From Megaustenia siamemsis (taxonomy: Eukaryota > Mollusca > Gastropoda > Stylommatophora > Ariophantidae), in contig JAVIAB010000047.1 of NCBI GenBank assembly GCA_032433765.1, forward strand, positions 19,129,011 through 19,193,010: a stretch of DNA of 64,000 bases, written 5' to 3'. The translations under genes were made by a program, and so were the position numbers. Position 1 is the first letter of the stretch. Each line of letters opens with the position of its first letter. A model generated the notes under the pieces. It was given only the letters and a program-made list of their open reading frames with translations, made no database searches and was not told where the DNA came from. Of this stretch, positions 60,801 through 64,000 are shown piece after piece.

Positions 60801-62573
60801 GTTCAGAAGTTCTCTTTTCAAACAAGATTAAGAAGATTAAACAGGACAATTAAAAAAAAATAACAAGAGTAAGAAAAACAGAGACGATGAAGATTATGAC
60901 AATGATTTCAAATACTACACGTAACAGCGGCAGTGGTTCTCACTTCTGGTAGATGGTCCAAAAGCTGTCTCCTCCAATGCCACTGCTATGAAACCTAACC
61001 AGTCCCACACACACCAACGCTGCTATCGCTGCGTCTACAGCCGTGCCGCCTTGTTTTGATAGAATTTCCCTGAAATAACAGCATGATTTCACTTTAAAGC
61101 TTTTTATCACAAAAAGTTGGACACATTTTACTCGAAAATTCGGAAAGTTAAATTTATAAAAGATATATGACATAATATGAAATATGTCAAAAGAAAAAGT
61201 CATCACCGCAGTGCACAATAAAGACAAGTGAAACAATATTAACTCAGGTAAATGTATTTAAATATCTGGGAACTTTGTTAACCTCAGACGGAAGATGTAC
61301 AACAGAGGTGAGGTGCAGAATGGCTCAGGTAAAAGCAGCTTTCCAAAAAAATGAGGAAGATACTATGTAATAAATTTTTGACAATAGAAACAAGAAAAAG
61401 AGTTCTTAAATGTTATATAGAGTTAGCCTTAAAATAAGGATGCGAATCATGGACAATAGGACAACAGACAAGAAAATCATTGGAGGGTGTAGAAATGTTG
61501 GTTTATAGAAGAATGTTCAGAATACTATGGACAGCTAAGAAGAGCAATGAAAGCTTTCTGAAAGAGGCCAAAGCAAAAAGACAGCTAATTTCCAATATTA
61601 GGAAGAAACAATCATCATTTTCTGGCCTTGTAATGAGAAGGGAACAAATGGAATATATTATAAAAGAGAAAAGATACCAGACAGCTTAAGCGAATTGTTT
61701 GGTAGAAGGTCAACAACGGAAATGATAAATAACTGTCGAGATCGAAAGTTGTGGAGAGACATGATCACCTACGCCAGCGGGCACGGTGCTTGATGATGAT
61801 TTAAAATATGATAGATTAAGATGATTAAGATTAAGATGATAACCTACCTAAGAGTTAAGTTTGATTGCAGTGTGTGTTTTAGGGACTATATCGACTATGT
61901 GATAACGAAGGCCCTCAAATGACTAGCCGCTATGAATGACATAGCAGCTGCCAATATTGATAGATCTGTTAATTGGCAAAAAAGCTAGAGATAATTGTTT
62001 ATCGAAATATGTCCCAGTGGTTCATCATAAATTAGGCGGCAGATGTAATCGTTTAACAAACATTACCGAAAAAGTATACAAATATCTAGTATAATCCTAA
62101 AATAATTAAAAATAGTCAAATTAAGACTGTACACGGAATCAAGCTCCATTTTTTAAATAATGGTTATGTCAATTACCTCTACGGTTTTGAAAGTTTAACC
62201 TTTGAAAATATACATTTTATGAAGACGGAAAAATGGAACGCAATGGCGATGAGCTCAAAATACCTGAGTCCTTACAGAGCACGCACACCGAGATAGGTAA
62301 CATAATTTTTCAGGTCAACAGTTAAAATTGAATCGATCCGGACTGGATCAGCTACACGATGATGCTATCTATCACTTACGTTCCAACTTGAGAGCAAACT
62401 CGGGTGCTCGAAGCAACAGACGCAAACCGGTAAACAGCCTCTTTGTCTTCAATGATGTTGTCGCTTTTAAGATTACGTTCCTGGATGTTGTCGTGTGCTA
62501 GCAGCAAGATCAAAGCTACGGCGAAGGCTCCTAGTAGCACACCGATGATAATGACTAAAACAAGTCTTGGAGT
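29968..62573 (-). CDS. GGT: gamma-glutamyltransferase (glutathione hydrolase) gene, 11 exons, initiator exon missing
   Basis: Exons joined on the minus strand: 62573-62380, 61069-60944, 56669-56572, 55073-54875, 52031-51868, 50224-50075, 47017-46863, 41797-41610, 34056-33816, 32769-32656, 30105-29968. All junctions use GT/AG and keep phase, giving 588 codons plus TAG. The family cleaves the gamma-glutamyl bond of extracellular glutathione and its conjugates; the proenzyme cuts itself before a catalytic Thr. Seen here: an uncleaved membrane anchor (partial residues 4-26), GGTAVDAAIAAL (about 73-84), GGLSVAVPGE, FQPSI, FYNGSL, catalytic Thr403 in DAGTSQLSV, NNMMDDFS (Asp444/445), PLSSM (Ser473/474) and GAAGGT. 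Human GGT1 is 569 residues, so little beyond the start is missing. Several N-X-S/T sequons suit a secreted ectodomain. Introns reach about 7.6 kb. I see no premature stop, so the gene looks intact. Which paralogue it is cannot be told. Confidence 0.93.
30165..30700 (-). repeat. dispersed element related to 14205-14455
   Basis: Shares CGAACATGTCCATAGGTG, ACTGATGACTCC, TCTCTTGTTTCTGGCTGT and GTGGACTCATGG with 14215-14450. Lies in the last GGT intron. Confidence 0.6.
30735..31375 (+). mobile_element. RTE-like LINE fragment (family C)
   Basis: Encodes LETVQNYNYLGHTITSDGKC, MWIYRRIGRIEWKEKITN, RQMRFLGHVKRHNA and ends RDRAEWRSMVANLRCGDG.R followed by (ATG)n. One frameshift near 30870. Confidence 0.9.
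31505..32435 (-). mobile_element. RTE-like LINE (family C), longest copy, with YADD
   Basis: On the minus strand from 32430: remnants of the RQG..S..LFNLY block, then MPGLNINGSIINNLRYADDT, VLLAENRKDLQQLLNEINMA and NKYGLDKYIEKTKTV-like sequence; then degenerate sequence down to the (ATG)-type 3' end at 31505. The INNLRYADDTVLLAE motif is characteristic of RTE-clade reverse transcriptases. Disabled by frameshifts. Confidence 0.88.
32656..32769 (-). CDS. GGT: GGT exon: PRIHHQLLP segment
   Basis: Acceptor TTTGATGAATGCAG, donor GTAATA. The coding frame gives LTSLTLWLGKRMKPAMDSPR, IHHQLLPHEAIISKNTPD, matching [23 protein letters not shown] of the family. A longer open frame overlaps it in another frame and is spurious. 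Phase 0 on both sides. Confidence 0.88.
32895..33320 (-). mobile_element. RTE-like LINE fragment (family B)
   Basis: Open for 133 codons: MIYGSESWILDKQVKRRLEA, MGFLRRMMKVPWTVKKTNEE, LDSLVSWHGKQSTTELIRCT, ending NRYGTY at the 3' end. This is the best family B copy. Confidence 0.9.
33667..33740. repeat. (ACTAG)n microsatellite
   Basis: ACTAGACTAGATTAG-type pentamers for about 70 bases in the intron just 3' of the active-site exon. Confidence 0.95.
33816..34056 (-). CDS. GGT: GGT exon: small-subunit active site
   Basis: Acceptor TTATTTCTCCAAG, donor GTAAGT. It encodes FGSKLVGDKTGIIYNNMMDD, FGVKPSPSNFIKPGKRPLSS and VVGAAGGTRITTTTAF. The substrate-binding Asp, the Ser-Ser pair and the GGT loop are all kept. 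A degenerate LINE begins only about 30 bases upstream of the acceptor. Confidence 0.96.
34087..34930 (+). mobile_element. RTE-like LINE (family C), dead RT
   Basis: Encodes MQGLNINGKIIINLGYDDAT, VLQAENPKDLQQLLNVINMT; the YADD motif is changed to YDDA, and later stops appear. The 3' part runs to GCGAAGACGGCACTCAATGA. Confidence 0.88.
35085..35640 (+). mobile_element. LINE fragment (family D)
   Basis: Encodes QIIGQLSPLLSNKEIILEAK, RALYNTIFIPTLCYQCQTWT, RLMTGNSLRDKIRNKELRKK; after a frameshift WFGHVTRQKD and NRRAKDRKLYLPSTLIGK, then (GAA)n-like sequence. Pair of the 1-722 copy. Confidence 0.85.
35770..36155 (+). repeat. dispersed repeat G with (GCAA)n tail
   Basis: Shares CATGCTGAAGTCGGATGT, AACCACAACACAACGCAGAC and the tail GAACGCAAGCAAGCAAGCA with 40200-40490. 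Likely a LINE 3' end. Confidence 0.7.
36324..38431 (-). mobile_element. DNA transposon, IS630-Tc1-mariner type, flanked by TA
   Basis: Imperfect inverted ends: left TAGCTCGTTTCAAATCATG, right (reverse complement) TAGTCCGTTTCATAACTCG, with similarity for about 80 bases. The outermost TA at both ends fits a TA target duplication. It encodes one broken transposase on the minus strand and sits in a GGT intron. Confidence 0.8.
36772..38173 (-). pseudogene. long-spaced DDE transposase (DD83E), broken
   Basis: Three pieces in order on the minus strand: 38173-37877 (ends FNRWI, then an in-frame TAA), 37876-37337 (same frame: KMLNNFDSELIRSEIHKM, TIRKLKVSLKK, IAYLDETWINAHHT) and, after a one-base frameshift near 37390, 37335-36772 (NGHIFRHWIENYVLPSL, LIMDNAAYHN, HLNPIELIWAKLKG). 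The first Asp is in YLDE, the second in IMDN and the Glu in NPIE; 83 residues separate the second Asp from the Glu, far more than the 34-41 of Tc1/mariner and close to the DD82E (Sailor) group as I recall it. An N-terminal helix-turn-helix region precedes it. Only two lesions are obvious. Confidence 0.85.
38525..39205 (-). mobile_element. RTE-like LINE fragment (family C)
   Basis: The minus strand encodes KNILTSKQITPGLKLRITKC, YIFSTFFYGAETWTLEKNTE, FEMWIYRRIGRI; the 3' end with CATCATCAT is at 38523. Confidence 0.88.
39480..40115. repeat. (CTTGT)n/(CTTTC)n pyrimidine tract
   Basis: About 635 bases of almost pure C/T with scattered G on the plus strand, mostly CTTGT pentamers first, then mixed CTTTTCTTTC blocks. 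Long Leu/Ser/Phe or Lys/Arg frames across it are artefacts. Confidence 0.98.
40200..40490 (+). repeat. dispersed repeat G with (GCAA)n tail
   Basis: Same sequence as 35935-36155: GGATCGAAGAGG.AAGA.AACC, CATGCTGAAGTCGGATGT, ending AACGCAAGCAAGCAAGCA. Confidence 0.7.
40615..40695. repeat. (AT)n then (GA)n microsatellite
   Basis: About 27 AT units followed by about 12 GA units. Confidence 0.97.
41205..41260 (-). ncRNA. hammerhead-like motif, degenerate
   Basis: The minus strand reads CTGACGA, AGTCCCTAG, AGA, CTAGGAACT, then TTTTGCGTGTTAAT, the same layout as 5745-5805. The GAAA of a working core is not kept. Confidence 0.35.
41268..41312. repeat. (CAA)n microsatellite
   Basis: About 14 units. 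Confidence 0.97.
41400..41445 (+). ncRNA. hammerhead-like motif, near-complete core
   Basis: CTAATGA, helix AGGC-TTTT-GCC, then GAAAC and GTAATTTTGCAT. Compared with CUGAUGA...GAAA, one core base (G5 to A) is changed. Confidence 0.35.
41610..41797 (-). CDS. GGT: GGT exon: autocleavage site and catalytic Thr
   Basis: Acceptor CGTGAAACAG, donor GTGAGT, phase 0 in and 2 out. It encodes IVQNITSIKQGELIRRLISD, then DEDAGTSQLSV and TSTVNL. The Thr after DAG is the expected autocleavage nucleophile and the new N-terminus of the small subunit. Confidence 0.96.
41820..42005. repeat. about 60-bp tandem repeat, 3 copies
   Basis: ATAATTTATG.AAATTTAA followed by TTATTCAAGACAATTA repeats three times just upstream of the catalytic-Thr exon. 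Confidence 0.9.
42130..42720 (+). mobile_element. LINE fragment (separate family)
   Basis: Encodes ASRFGKLRAWANTKLTLRTK, MCVLRALLYGSETWTTYAG, RRLRWLGYVRRMANIHIPKQ, LKEFSISERNWEKLAADR. C-terminal part of ORF2 of a LINE unlike families A-E. Confidence 0.85.
42898..42949. repeat. (AT)n microsatellite inside the PLE
   Basis: About 26 units. It interrupts the PLE coding frame right after RVCRTCDYVL. Confidence 0.97.
42950..45118 (-). mobile_element. Penelope-like element, RT part, minus copy
   Basis: On the minus strand: SDNERAVLSKGLQFVPFHPT near 45050, an in-frame stop at 44912, FYMLPKIHKPNGPG near 44460, a 15-copy IVSASSCP array, PTEHISDDLDSIVQPIVTSL, the catalytic YTDD at about 43634-43645 in YLRYTDDGFGLTDLPEDD, then FLDLIVSLGTSSLHTSVFYK and YSQLLRLRRICQDDQNFLQ, ending at CGRRVCRTCDYVL before the (AT)n. 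This is the Penelope-type RT order. Broken by a stop, frameshifts and tandem expansion. Confidence 0.88.
44078..44437. repeat. 24-bp minisatellite, 15 copies, in frame
   Basis: Unit GGGACAACTACTTGCTGAAA plus CAAT, almost unchanged through 15 copies. On the minus strand it is the PLE RT phrase IVSASSCP repeated. An unbroken frame also crosses it on the other strand. Confidence 0.98.
45119..45950 (+). mobile_element. Penelope-like element, GIY-YIG endonuclease part, plus copy
   Basis: Begins at HPSHCRDSFPYSQLLR (overlapping the RT end of the minus copy in sequence), then RRRLYPDSVLQSAFKRALDI, VPCGRRVCRTCDYVLCTDSV, GNIIYAIICKHCQMTYVGEL, GRLLHDRFCEH, and, after a frameshift near 45790, GHSGKPDMQF. 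IIYAI and TYVGE are the GIY and YIG motifs; with R and H they form the nuclease used by endonuclease-bearing PLEs to nick their target. It meets the minus copy head to head at about 45118. Confidence 0.9.
46430..46500 (+). ncRNA. PLE 3' end with hammerhead-like motif
   Basis: CAGTTGA, AGGCC-TGCTT-GGCC, GAAAC and GACGAC, followed by CACGTAAAGCT and CATACCA. The same trailing motifs occur in both arms of the palindrome at 54355-54543. The CUGAUGA box is altered. Confidence 0.4.
46520..46745 (+). mobile_element. LINE 3' fragment
   Basis: Encodes IDYIHRLRIQWFGHIRE and, in shifted frame, the RGKPRKRWLVGI-like tail found at LINE ORF2 ends. Confidence 0.6.
46863..47017 (-). CDS. GGT: GGT exon: LTYHRHLEAFKHAYA segment
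   Basis: Acceptor TTTTCTCTAAAAG, donor GTTAAA (weak). It encodes GYNMSQDDISSNEK, TVLTYHRHLEAFKHAYAIRS, and ends FAEQMKQ. It corresponds to the GLTYHRIVEAFRFAYAKR helix of the family. Confidence 0.94.
47190..47645 (+). mobile_element. RTE-like LINE fragment (family A)
   Basis: Encodes MWFYRRMLRIPWTAKKSSED, VLKEAKAKRELISNIRKKQS, HVMRREKLEYIVTTGKIE and the complete 3' end with GATGATGATGA. Confidence 0.92.
47646..47770. repeat. (CTCTA)n microsatellite
   Basis: About 22 pentamers directly after the LINE A tail, ending in CAAGT pentamers. Confidence 0.97.
47889..48121 (-). mobile_element. tRNA-derived SINE (family A)
   Basis: GTCACGC.AAGTGGCGTTTATG at the 3' side and CACTGAGTTATCGTGGATCC at the A-box side on the plus strand. 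Somewhat decayed. Confidence 0.88.
48590..48690. repeat. (CT)n-rich microsatellite
   Basis: CTTT and CT runs ending in (CT)n of about 14 units. Confidence 0.95.
48868..49330. repeat. 35-bp minisatellite, about 13 copies
   Basis: Unit TTGAGCACATTCGGGACATA plus CTTAACTCTTTAACT with strict 35-base spacing; the last three copies are diverged. No link to a known element was seen. Confidence 0.97.
49543..49850 (+). mobile_element. tRNA-derived SINE (family B) with expanded A-box
   Basis: Begins GGGTCTCGGTAGCCTATTTG. The next segment, normally one GTTGGGAAAACCAC, is a run of about five 18-base units; then CCCGTGTTCGATTTCCGCTG (B-box region), GTCGACC..GCCACTGGCAG and the standard body. Confidence 0.8.
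49556..49645. repeat. 18-bp minisatellite inside SINE
   Basis: CATTTGGGAAAACCACNC repeated five times at the SINE A-box. Confidence 0.95.
50075..50224 (-). CDS. GGT: GGT exon: GGIITKEDF / SGGPV segment
   Basis: Acceptor CTTTTTTCCAG, donor GTCAGG. It encodes GGIITKEDFTEYHAHITEPL and later PTLPSGGPVMLYILNILSG, the typical GGIVTAEDL and SGP..L.LNIL stretches. A second GT five bases downstream was not chosen because it would break phase with the next exon. Confidence 0.94.
50490..51275 (+). mobile_element. RTE-like LINE (family A), longest copy
   Basis: Starts inside the RT active site: GYADGTV-like YADD remnant, LIAKSENELQEMLDIIVKES, then LSLNSRMTEVMV, TILKQVNEFKYLGA, and the complete C-terminus and 3' end. 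Several stops and frameshifts. Confidence 0.9.
51300..51595 (-). repeat. repeat F copy
   Basis: Reverse complement of the repeat F core: CTTATGTCTTTTGGTGTGTG, CTACCTTTCTTTGCTTGG, GAACAATTATGGATTTTAAT, ending GGCCTTCCATAACCATAA. Confidence 0.85.
51868..52031 (-). CDS. GGT: GGT exon: FYNGSL segment
   Basis: Acceptor ATATTTCAG, donor GTTTGT, phase 2 in and 1 out. It encodes KLLTNPVTNSWFKEGEVV, then LALAKTLRKIADEGAHVFYN and GSLADDMIVELESAG. It matches the LADTYETLA..GAQAFYNGSL region of the family. Confidence 0.92.
52130..52490 (+). mobile_element. RTE-like LINE fragment (family B)
   Basis: Encodes VGMGFLRRVLKVPWTAKKTN, EEILKEANTKKELLRNMR and the downstream 3' end with CCACGTCAACCGGTATGGCA. Confidence 0.88.
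52880..53090 (+). mobile_element. LINE A 3' end
   Basis: GCAACAACTGGGAAAATCGA through CTACGCCAGCAG and (GATGAT)n. Confidence 0.9.
53165..53408. repeat. (GGTAAA)n hexamer tract
   Basis: About 40 GGTAAA/GATAAA/GGCAAA hexamers. It yields a Lys/Gly/Asp frame one way and a Phe/Thr frame the other, neither a gene. Confidence 0.97.
53420..53727 (-). mobile_element. tRNA-derived SINE (family B)
   Basis: A full-length-looking copy: CATCGAAATGCACGATGCGA, TGGTACCCATTTCTGCCA, GCGGGAATCGAACACAGG (B-box on the minus strand), GTTTTCCCAACTAGGCTATC (A-box). Confidence 0.85.
53761..54015 (+). mobile_element. tRNA-derived SINE (family A)
   Basis: CGCGATAGCTCAGTGGTTAG (A-box), GGTTCGATCC (B-box), GTACCGGATTTTTTTCTGGG, then ACTTGGCGTGACGGGGGTAC and a T-rich end. 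Complete copy. Confidence 0.93.
54355..54543. repeat. near-perfect 90-bp-arm palindrome from PLE ends
   Basis: Left arm 54355-54444, 10-base spacer CAGGCCTTTT, right arm 54455-54543; one substitution and one A-run length change seen. Each arm holds CTGAAGGCC, a helix and GAAACGTCG, then CACGTAAAGCTTCTAACATA, matching the PLE end at 46430-46500. Confidence 0.9.
54600..54866. repeat. CAGG/CAGA-rich tandem region
   Basis: Irregular units GACAGGCTGACATGCAGGCA at 54610-54760, then (CAGA)n to 54860, ending 10 bases from a GGT exon. Confidence 0.92.
54875..55073 (-). CDS. GGT: GGT exon: GGLSVAVPGE segment
   Basis: Acceptor CTCTTCCATTAG, donor GTCAGC. It encodes GLSVAVPGEV, then GRLPWKELFQPSIRLAEEGF, ending at FPNL plus two bases. 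This is the most recognisable large-subunit stretch. A (CAGA)n microsatellite begins about 10 bases into the downstream intron. Confidence 0.95.
55425..55612 (-). mobile_element. SINE (family B), truncated by a minisatellite
   Basis: GCATCGAAACTCACGATGCG, AGGTGGCATCCCTCACCTTC, GACTGGGTCGACCA match 53420-53605; the tRNA-like half is missing, replaced by the 34-bp array. Confidence 0.8.
55613..56040. repeat. 34-bp minisatellite, about 12 copies
   Basis: Unit ACATTGTTTCTGCCCACACA plus AAGAGAACATTTGT (or AAGATAACATTTAT); strict 34-base spacing. It begins at the position of the T-rich stretch in the SINE B body. Confidence 0.97.
56073..56510 (+). repeat. repeat F copy with intact basic ORF
   Basis: A frame at 56073-56276 encodes RRPQYHYKRIKIHNCSTARA, ADPIIAATAQAKRHKAKR and stops where the 8701-8940 frame stops. 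A second segment (56352 on) gives NTAHCVHIALNSVAPVASRT. It is a mobile-element-like repeat with no recognised domain. Confidence 0.75.
56572..56669 (-). CDS. GGT: GGT exon: REVAP-like segment (32 codons)
   Basis: A 98-base exon with acceptor TTCTCACAG and donor GTCAGT. It encodes ETGKAYTILARSRAPIAS and then NSTMFVNNTKAIVE. It corresponds to the NAREVAPRLA...MF region of vertebrate GGT, but the residue that normally follows the Arg differs (RSRAP). It is too short to stand out as an open frame and was placed by phase continuity between its neighbours. Confidence 0.85.
56870..57015 (+). mobile_element. LINE B 3' end
   Basis: AAAATACTGGATAGCTTGTT, GTCATGGCATGGAAAACAGT and GGAAGGACAG.TTCGCCTAC, ending CACACGATGATGATC. 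Confidence 0.88.
57110..57725 (+). mobile_element. RTE-like LINE fragment (family C)
   Basis: Open for 113 codons at the end: MWIYRRIGRIGWKEKKTSED, KVILEGKVQGKRGRGRPRLT, MTICTIKARDKVQWRSMVAN, CGDSTQ, then (ATG)n. Confidence 0.92.
58052..58282 (+). mobile_element. tRNA-derived SINE (family A), decayed
   Basis: CGCAATAGCTCAGTGGTTAG, GGTTCGATCC, then AAGCGGCACGGGAGTAATAC; the 3' body has small deletions. Confidence 0.88.
58425..58590 (-). repeat. tRNA-like SINE piece, pair of 2185-2365
   Basis: TCAATTCAGAGGAAGAGGTA, GAACAATATATGGTC, AGCAGGATCGAACC and GGCACAGCGCCTTGCCACGA are shared with the other copy. Confidence 0.6.
58892..59150 (-). mobile_element. tRNA-derived SINE (family A) with 14-bp TSD
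   Basis: Complete copy flanked by CAACAGCAACATAT at 58878-58891 and 59151-59164, a perfect target-site duplication. A-rich end (poly-T in element sense) at 58892. Confidence 0.96.
59280..59590 (+). mobile_element. LINE 3' fragment
   Basis: Broken frames give KKRWF-like, RHQRD/DIKETLNIT-like and DLFSQAMVNTM-like residues, a LINE ORF2 C-terminal signature. The exact frame is hard to follow. Confidence 0.55.
59890..60110 (-). mobile_element. LINE C fragment, decayed
   Basis: CATCTTTTGATGTTACTCGT, CATGTTAGTCTTGGTCTGCC and AATTGTGTTTAGTAGCTCTC match the other minus-strand family C copies. Confidence 0.75.
60550..60825 (-). mobile_element. RTE-like LINE fragment (family C)
   Basis: Open for 87 codons on the minus strand: KRELLNTIRTRQMRFLGHVK, RHNSLQKVILEGKIQGKRGR, ending VANLRCGDGTQ and CATCATCATC on the plus strand. 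Confidence 0.92.
60944..61069 (-). CDS. GGT: GGT exon: GGTAVDAAIAAL segment
   Basis: Acceptor TTATTTCAG before 61069, donor GTGAGA after 60944, phase 2 in and 2 out. It encodes EILSKQGGTAVDAAIAALVC and then GIGGDSFWTIYQ, the conserved N-terminal core of the family; family members usually have GIGGG at that glycine stretch. Confidence 0.93.
61195..61798 (+). mobile_element. RTE-like LINE fragment (family A)
   Basis: YLGTLLTSDGRCTTEVRCRM-like start, then MLVYRRMFRILWTAKKSNES, FLKEAKAKRQLISNIRKK; a deletion removes the TTGKIEGRR segment; ends GATGATGAT. Confidence 0.9.
61800..62373. other. GGT intron, nothing recognised
   Basis: AT-rich intronic sequence between LINE A and the anchor exon donor. 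Confidence 0.4.
62380..62573 (-). CDS. GGT: GGT exon: membrane anchor and start of large subunit
   Basis: The acceptor is a T-rich tract ending CCCCAG at 62574 and the donor is GTAAGT at 62379. It encodes about 23 hydrophobic residues (LVLVIIIGVLLG onward) and then a luminal stretch ending in CSQVGT, which aligns with the family's CSKIG motif. No in-frame ATG lies upstream before a TGA, so the initiator must be on another exon further 5', probably beyond 64000 because 62.7-64 kb is filled with repeats. Confidence 0.88.
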
Positions 62574-62699
62574 CTGGGGATACAACAAATTATGGATGTT
62601 CTGTCATGCAATAGATGCTATATAGTTATTGTAACAGTAGAGCAGATGATCGTATCTGTCTCAAGATATTGTTTTTTTTCTTCCTGTTTACGCTCTTAT

Positions 62700-63025
62700 A
62701 TTAGGCATCATCATCATCATCATTATCATCATCATCATCATCATCATCACCATTATCATCATCATCGAGTTGCGTGTGTCTTGCAGAAATGTTGCACTCA
62801 TCACAGCCCGTCTCAAATAATATTTGTCTCTAATCAGATCTCTCACTTCTTCTGTTGTCATGCTCAAGGTCTCTTTGATGTCTTGAAATCATCTTCTGCT
62901 TGGTCTGCCTGTGTTTCTTCCTGGAGTCAAGTCTCCAGTTAGAGTCAGTAACATTTCTCCAATTAAGTTCGCGTACTATCTGCCGCCAGCTAGTTTCAAC
63001 TTTATAAAGCTTCTCCCAGTTGGTA
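62700..63025 (-). mobile_element. RTE-like LINE fragment (family E) with (ATC)n tail
   Basis: (CAT)n on the plus strand at 62705-62768 is the 3' tail; adjacent minus-strand frames give a C-terminal tail including FQDIKETLSMTTEEVRDL-like residues. Pair of 1254-1560. Confidence 0.7.
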
Positions 63026-63059
63026 ATATCCAGATTAGCAACCGTTGTAATGTAGCAGC

Positions 63060-63175
63060 AAATGTGAGGGTGTGTGGAGAGAAGGAGAATATGGGACAGT
63101 TTGGAGAGAGTGAGGAAACATAGTACGGGGGACAGTTTGGAGAGAGTGAGGAAACATAGTACAGGGGACAGTCAC
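63060..63175. repeat. about 37-bp tandem pair
   Basis: GGGACAGTTTGGAGAGAGTG plus AGGAAACATAGTAC occurs twice. Confidence 0.9.
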
Positions 63176-63259
63176 GAGAAATCCGGGTAGAACTGTCTTC
63201 AGAGGAAAGGAATGAACCTCGTGCCTGAAAATAGTGATAAACATGGGAGGTGTGTGGAT

Positions 63260-63518
63260 AAAAAAAAAGTAAATAGCCCCGTCACGCCAAGTGGCGTATA
63301 GGGAATATGGTGTTAGTGACCATAAATTGTACAGACCTTCAGCACATGATTTTTTGGGTAATGTGGTCGGTATTACTCCCGTGCCGCTTTACTTTCCCAG
63401 AAAAAAATCCGATACACATTTAAGGTTGGATGAACCCGGAAGCCGTCGATTGGGATCGAACCCTACCCCTTGTCCTTTGTAGTCCAGTTCACTAACCACT
63501 GAGCTATCGCGGCTCCCT
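63260..63518 (-). mobile_element. tRNA-derived SINE (family A)
   Basis: Complete copy; flanks AGGTGTGTGGAT (63248-63259) and AGGTGAGTGGAT (63519-63530) differ at one base and look like a TSD. Confidence 0.93.
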
Positions 63519-63530
63519 AGGTGAGTGGAT

Positions 63531-64000
63531 CTATCTATCTATCTTTCGTTCGCCTGAAGCATTGTCTATATCTGCAATGTCGTTTCCTGTATAAATGTTA
63601 CTGTCTTTTGTAATTCTTGCAGTGGCCCATATAGTTTTGTCTGTAGTGTTGTATCTATGGGCCAATGGATTTTCCTCAGTCTACCATATTCAGTGCAGTC
63701 TTGAAGTATGTGTTCAGCAGTCTGGGGCGCCTGTCCACATGTACAAGTAGTTGAGGTGCCGATCTTGAATTTTGTATACATGTGACTATGGAGTCGATTG
63801 TGTCCTGTTCTGAGACGTATAATGATAACTTGTTCATATCTATTCATATTATAAAAGGCATCCTGATTTGGGGCTTGTGGTCCTCTGATTGATTTGATTA
63901 TCTGTTTCTTATGATGGTATGTAACAGGTGTATCTAGTTGTGTGCCTGTTGAACCTTCCTTTGCCAACTGATCTGCTTTCTCATTTCCTGGTATTCCACA
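63531..64000 (-). mobile_element. LINE with RNase H, second copy, cut by window edge
   Basis: Nearly identical to 9150-9618: the same TCTATCTATC tail and the same last 133 codons of ORF2 (AKEGSTGTQLDTPVTYHHKK ... TFIQETTLQI) apart from single changes such as EYSRL to EYGRL. It continues past 64000. Confidence 0.95.

Noticed and set aside
62376..62588. Start of the GGT protein at 62588
   Set aside because: The first codon there is TTG in the intron polypyrimidine tract; the exon begins at 62573 after CCCCAG.

Overview
This is animal nuclear DNA: AT-rich, intron-containing and crowded with retroelement debris. The mix of RTE-like LINEs, an RNase H-bearing LINE, a Penelope-like element (PLE), an RLE-type LINE, tRNA-derived SINEs and a long-spaced DDE transposon fits a lophotrochozoan. 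A gastropod-type mollusc is my best guess, but the sequence does not prove it.

Host genes. Two are visible, both on the minus strand. A gamma-glutamyltransferase (glutathione hydrolase) gene runs from 62573 down to 29968. I could piece together eleven short exons with matching splice phases, 588 codons from the membrane anchor to the stop codon; only the initiator exon is missing and probably lies beyond 64000. Most of these exons are under 60 codons and several sit in a different frame from the obvious open frames. The catalytic Thr and the substrate-binding motifs are present. At the left end (3067-3256) is the first coding exon of a probable SLC16/monocarboxylate-transporter gene that continues off the window.

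Layout. 1-1560: LINE remnants and a 43-bp minisatellite. 3067-3256: transporter exon. 3935-5060: a two-block 55-bp satellite. 7698-13342: a young LINE flanked by 1.45-kb direct repeats. 13.3-24.4 kb: nested RTE-like LINE pieces, a 236-bp-TIR element and SINEs. 25.1-27.3 kb: an RLE-type LINE split by an 83-bp minisatellite. 28.5-29.8 kb: an A-rich 22-bp array just 3' of the GGT stop. 30-62.6 kb: the GGT gene, its introns filled with LINE, SINE, PLE and DNA-transposon copies and tandem arrays. 62.7-64 kb: LINE, SINE, then another copy of the RNase H LINE.

Most notable points. (1) The RNase H LINE at 9150-11891 is flanked exactly at its two ends by 1452/1451-bp repeats that differ by one T in a homopolymer; this looks like an extraordinarily long target-site duplication. 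(2) At least five minisatellites (43, 83, 24, 18 and 34 bp) arose inside recognisable transposon sequence, including an in-frame 15-copy array in the PLE reverse transcriptase. (3) Head-to-head PLE copies and a 190-bp palindrome carry hammerhead-like motifs. (4) A broken transposase has D-to-E spacing of 83 residues. No new host defence or metabolic system was found.
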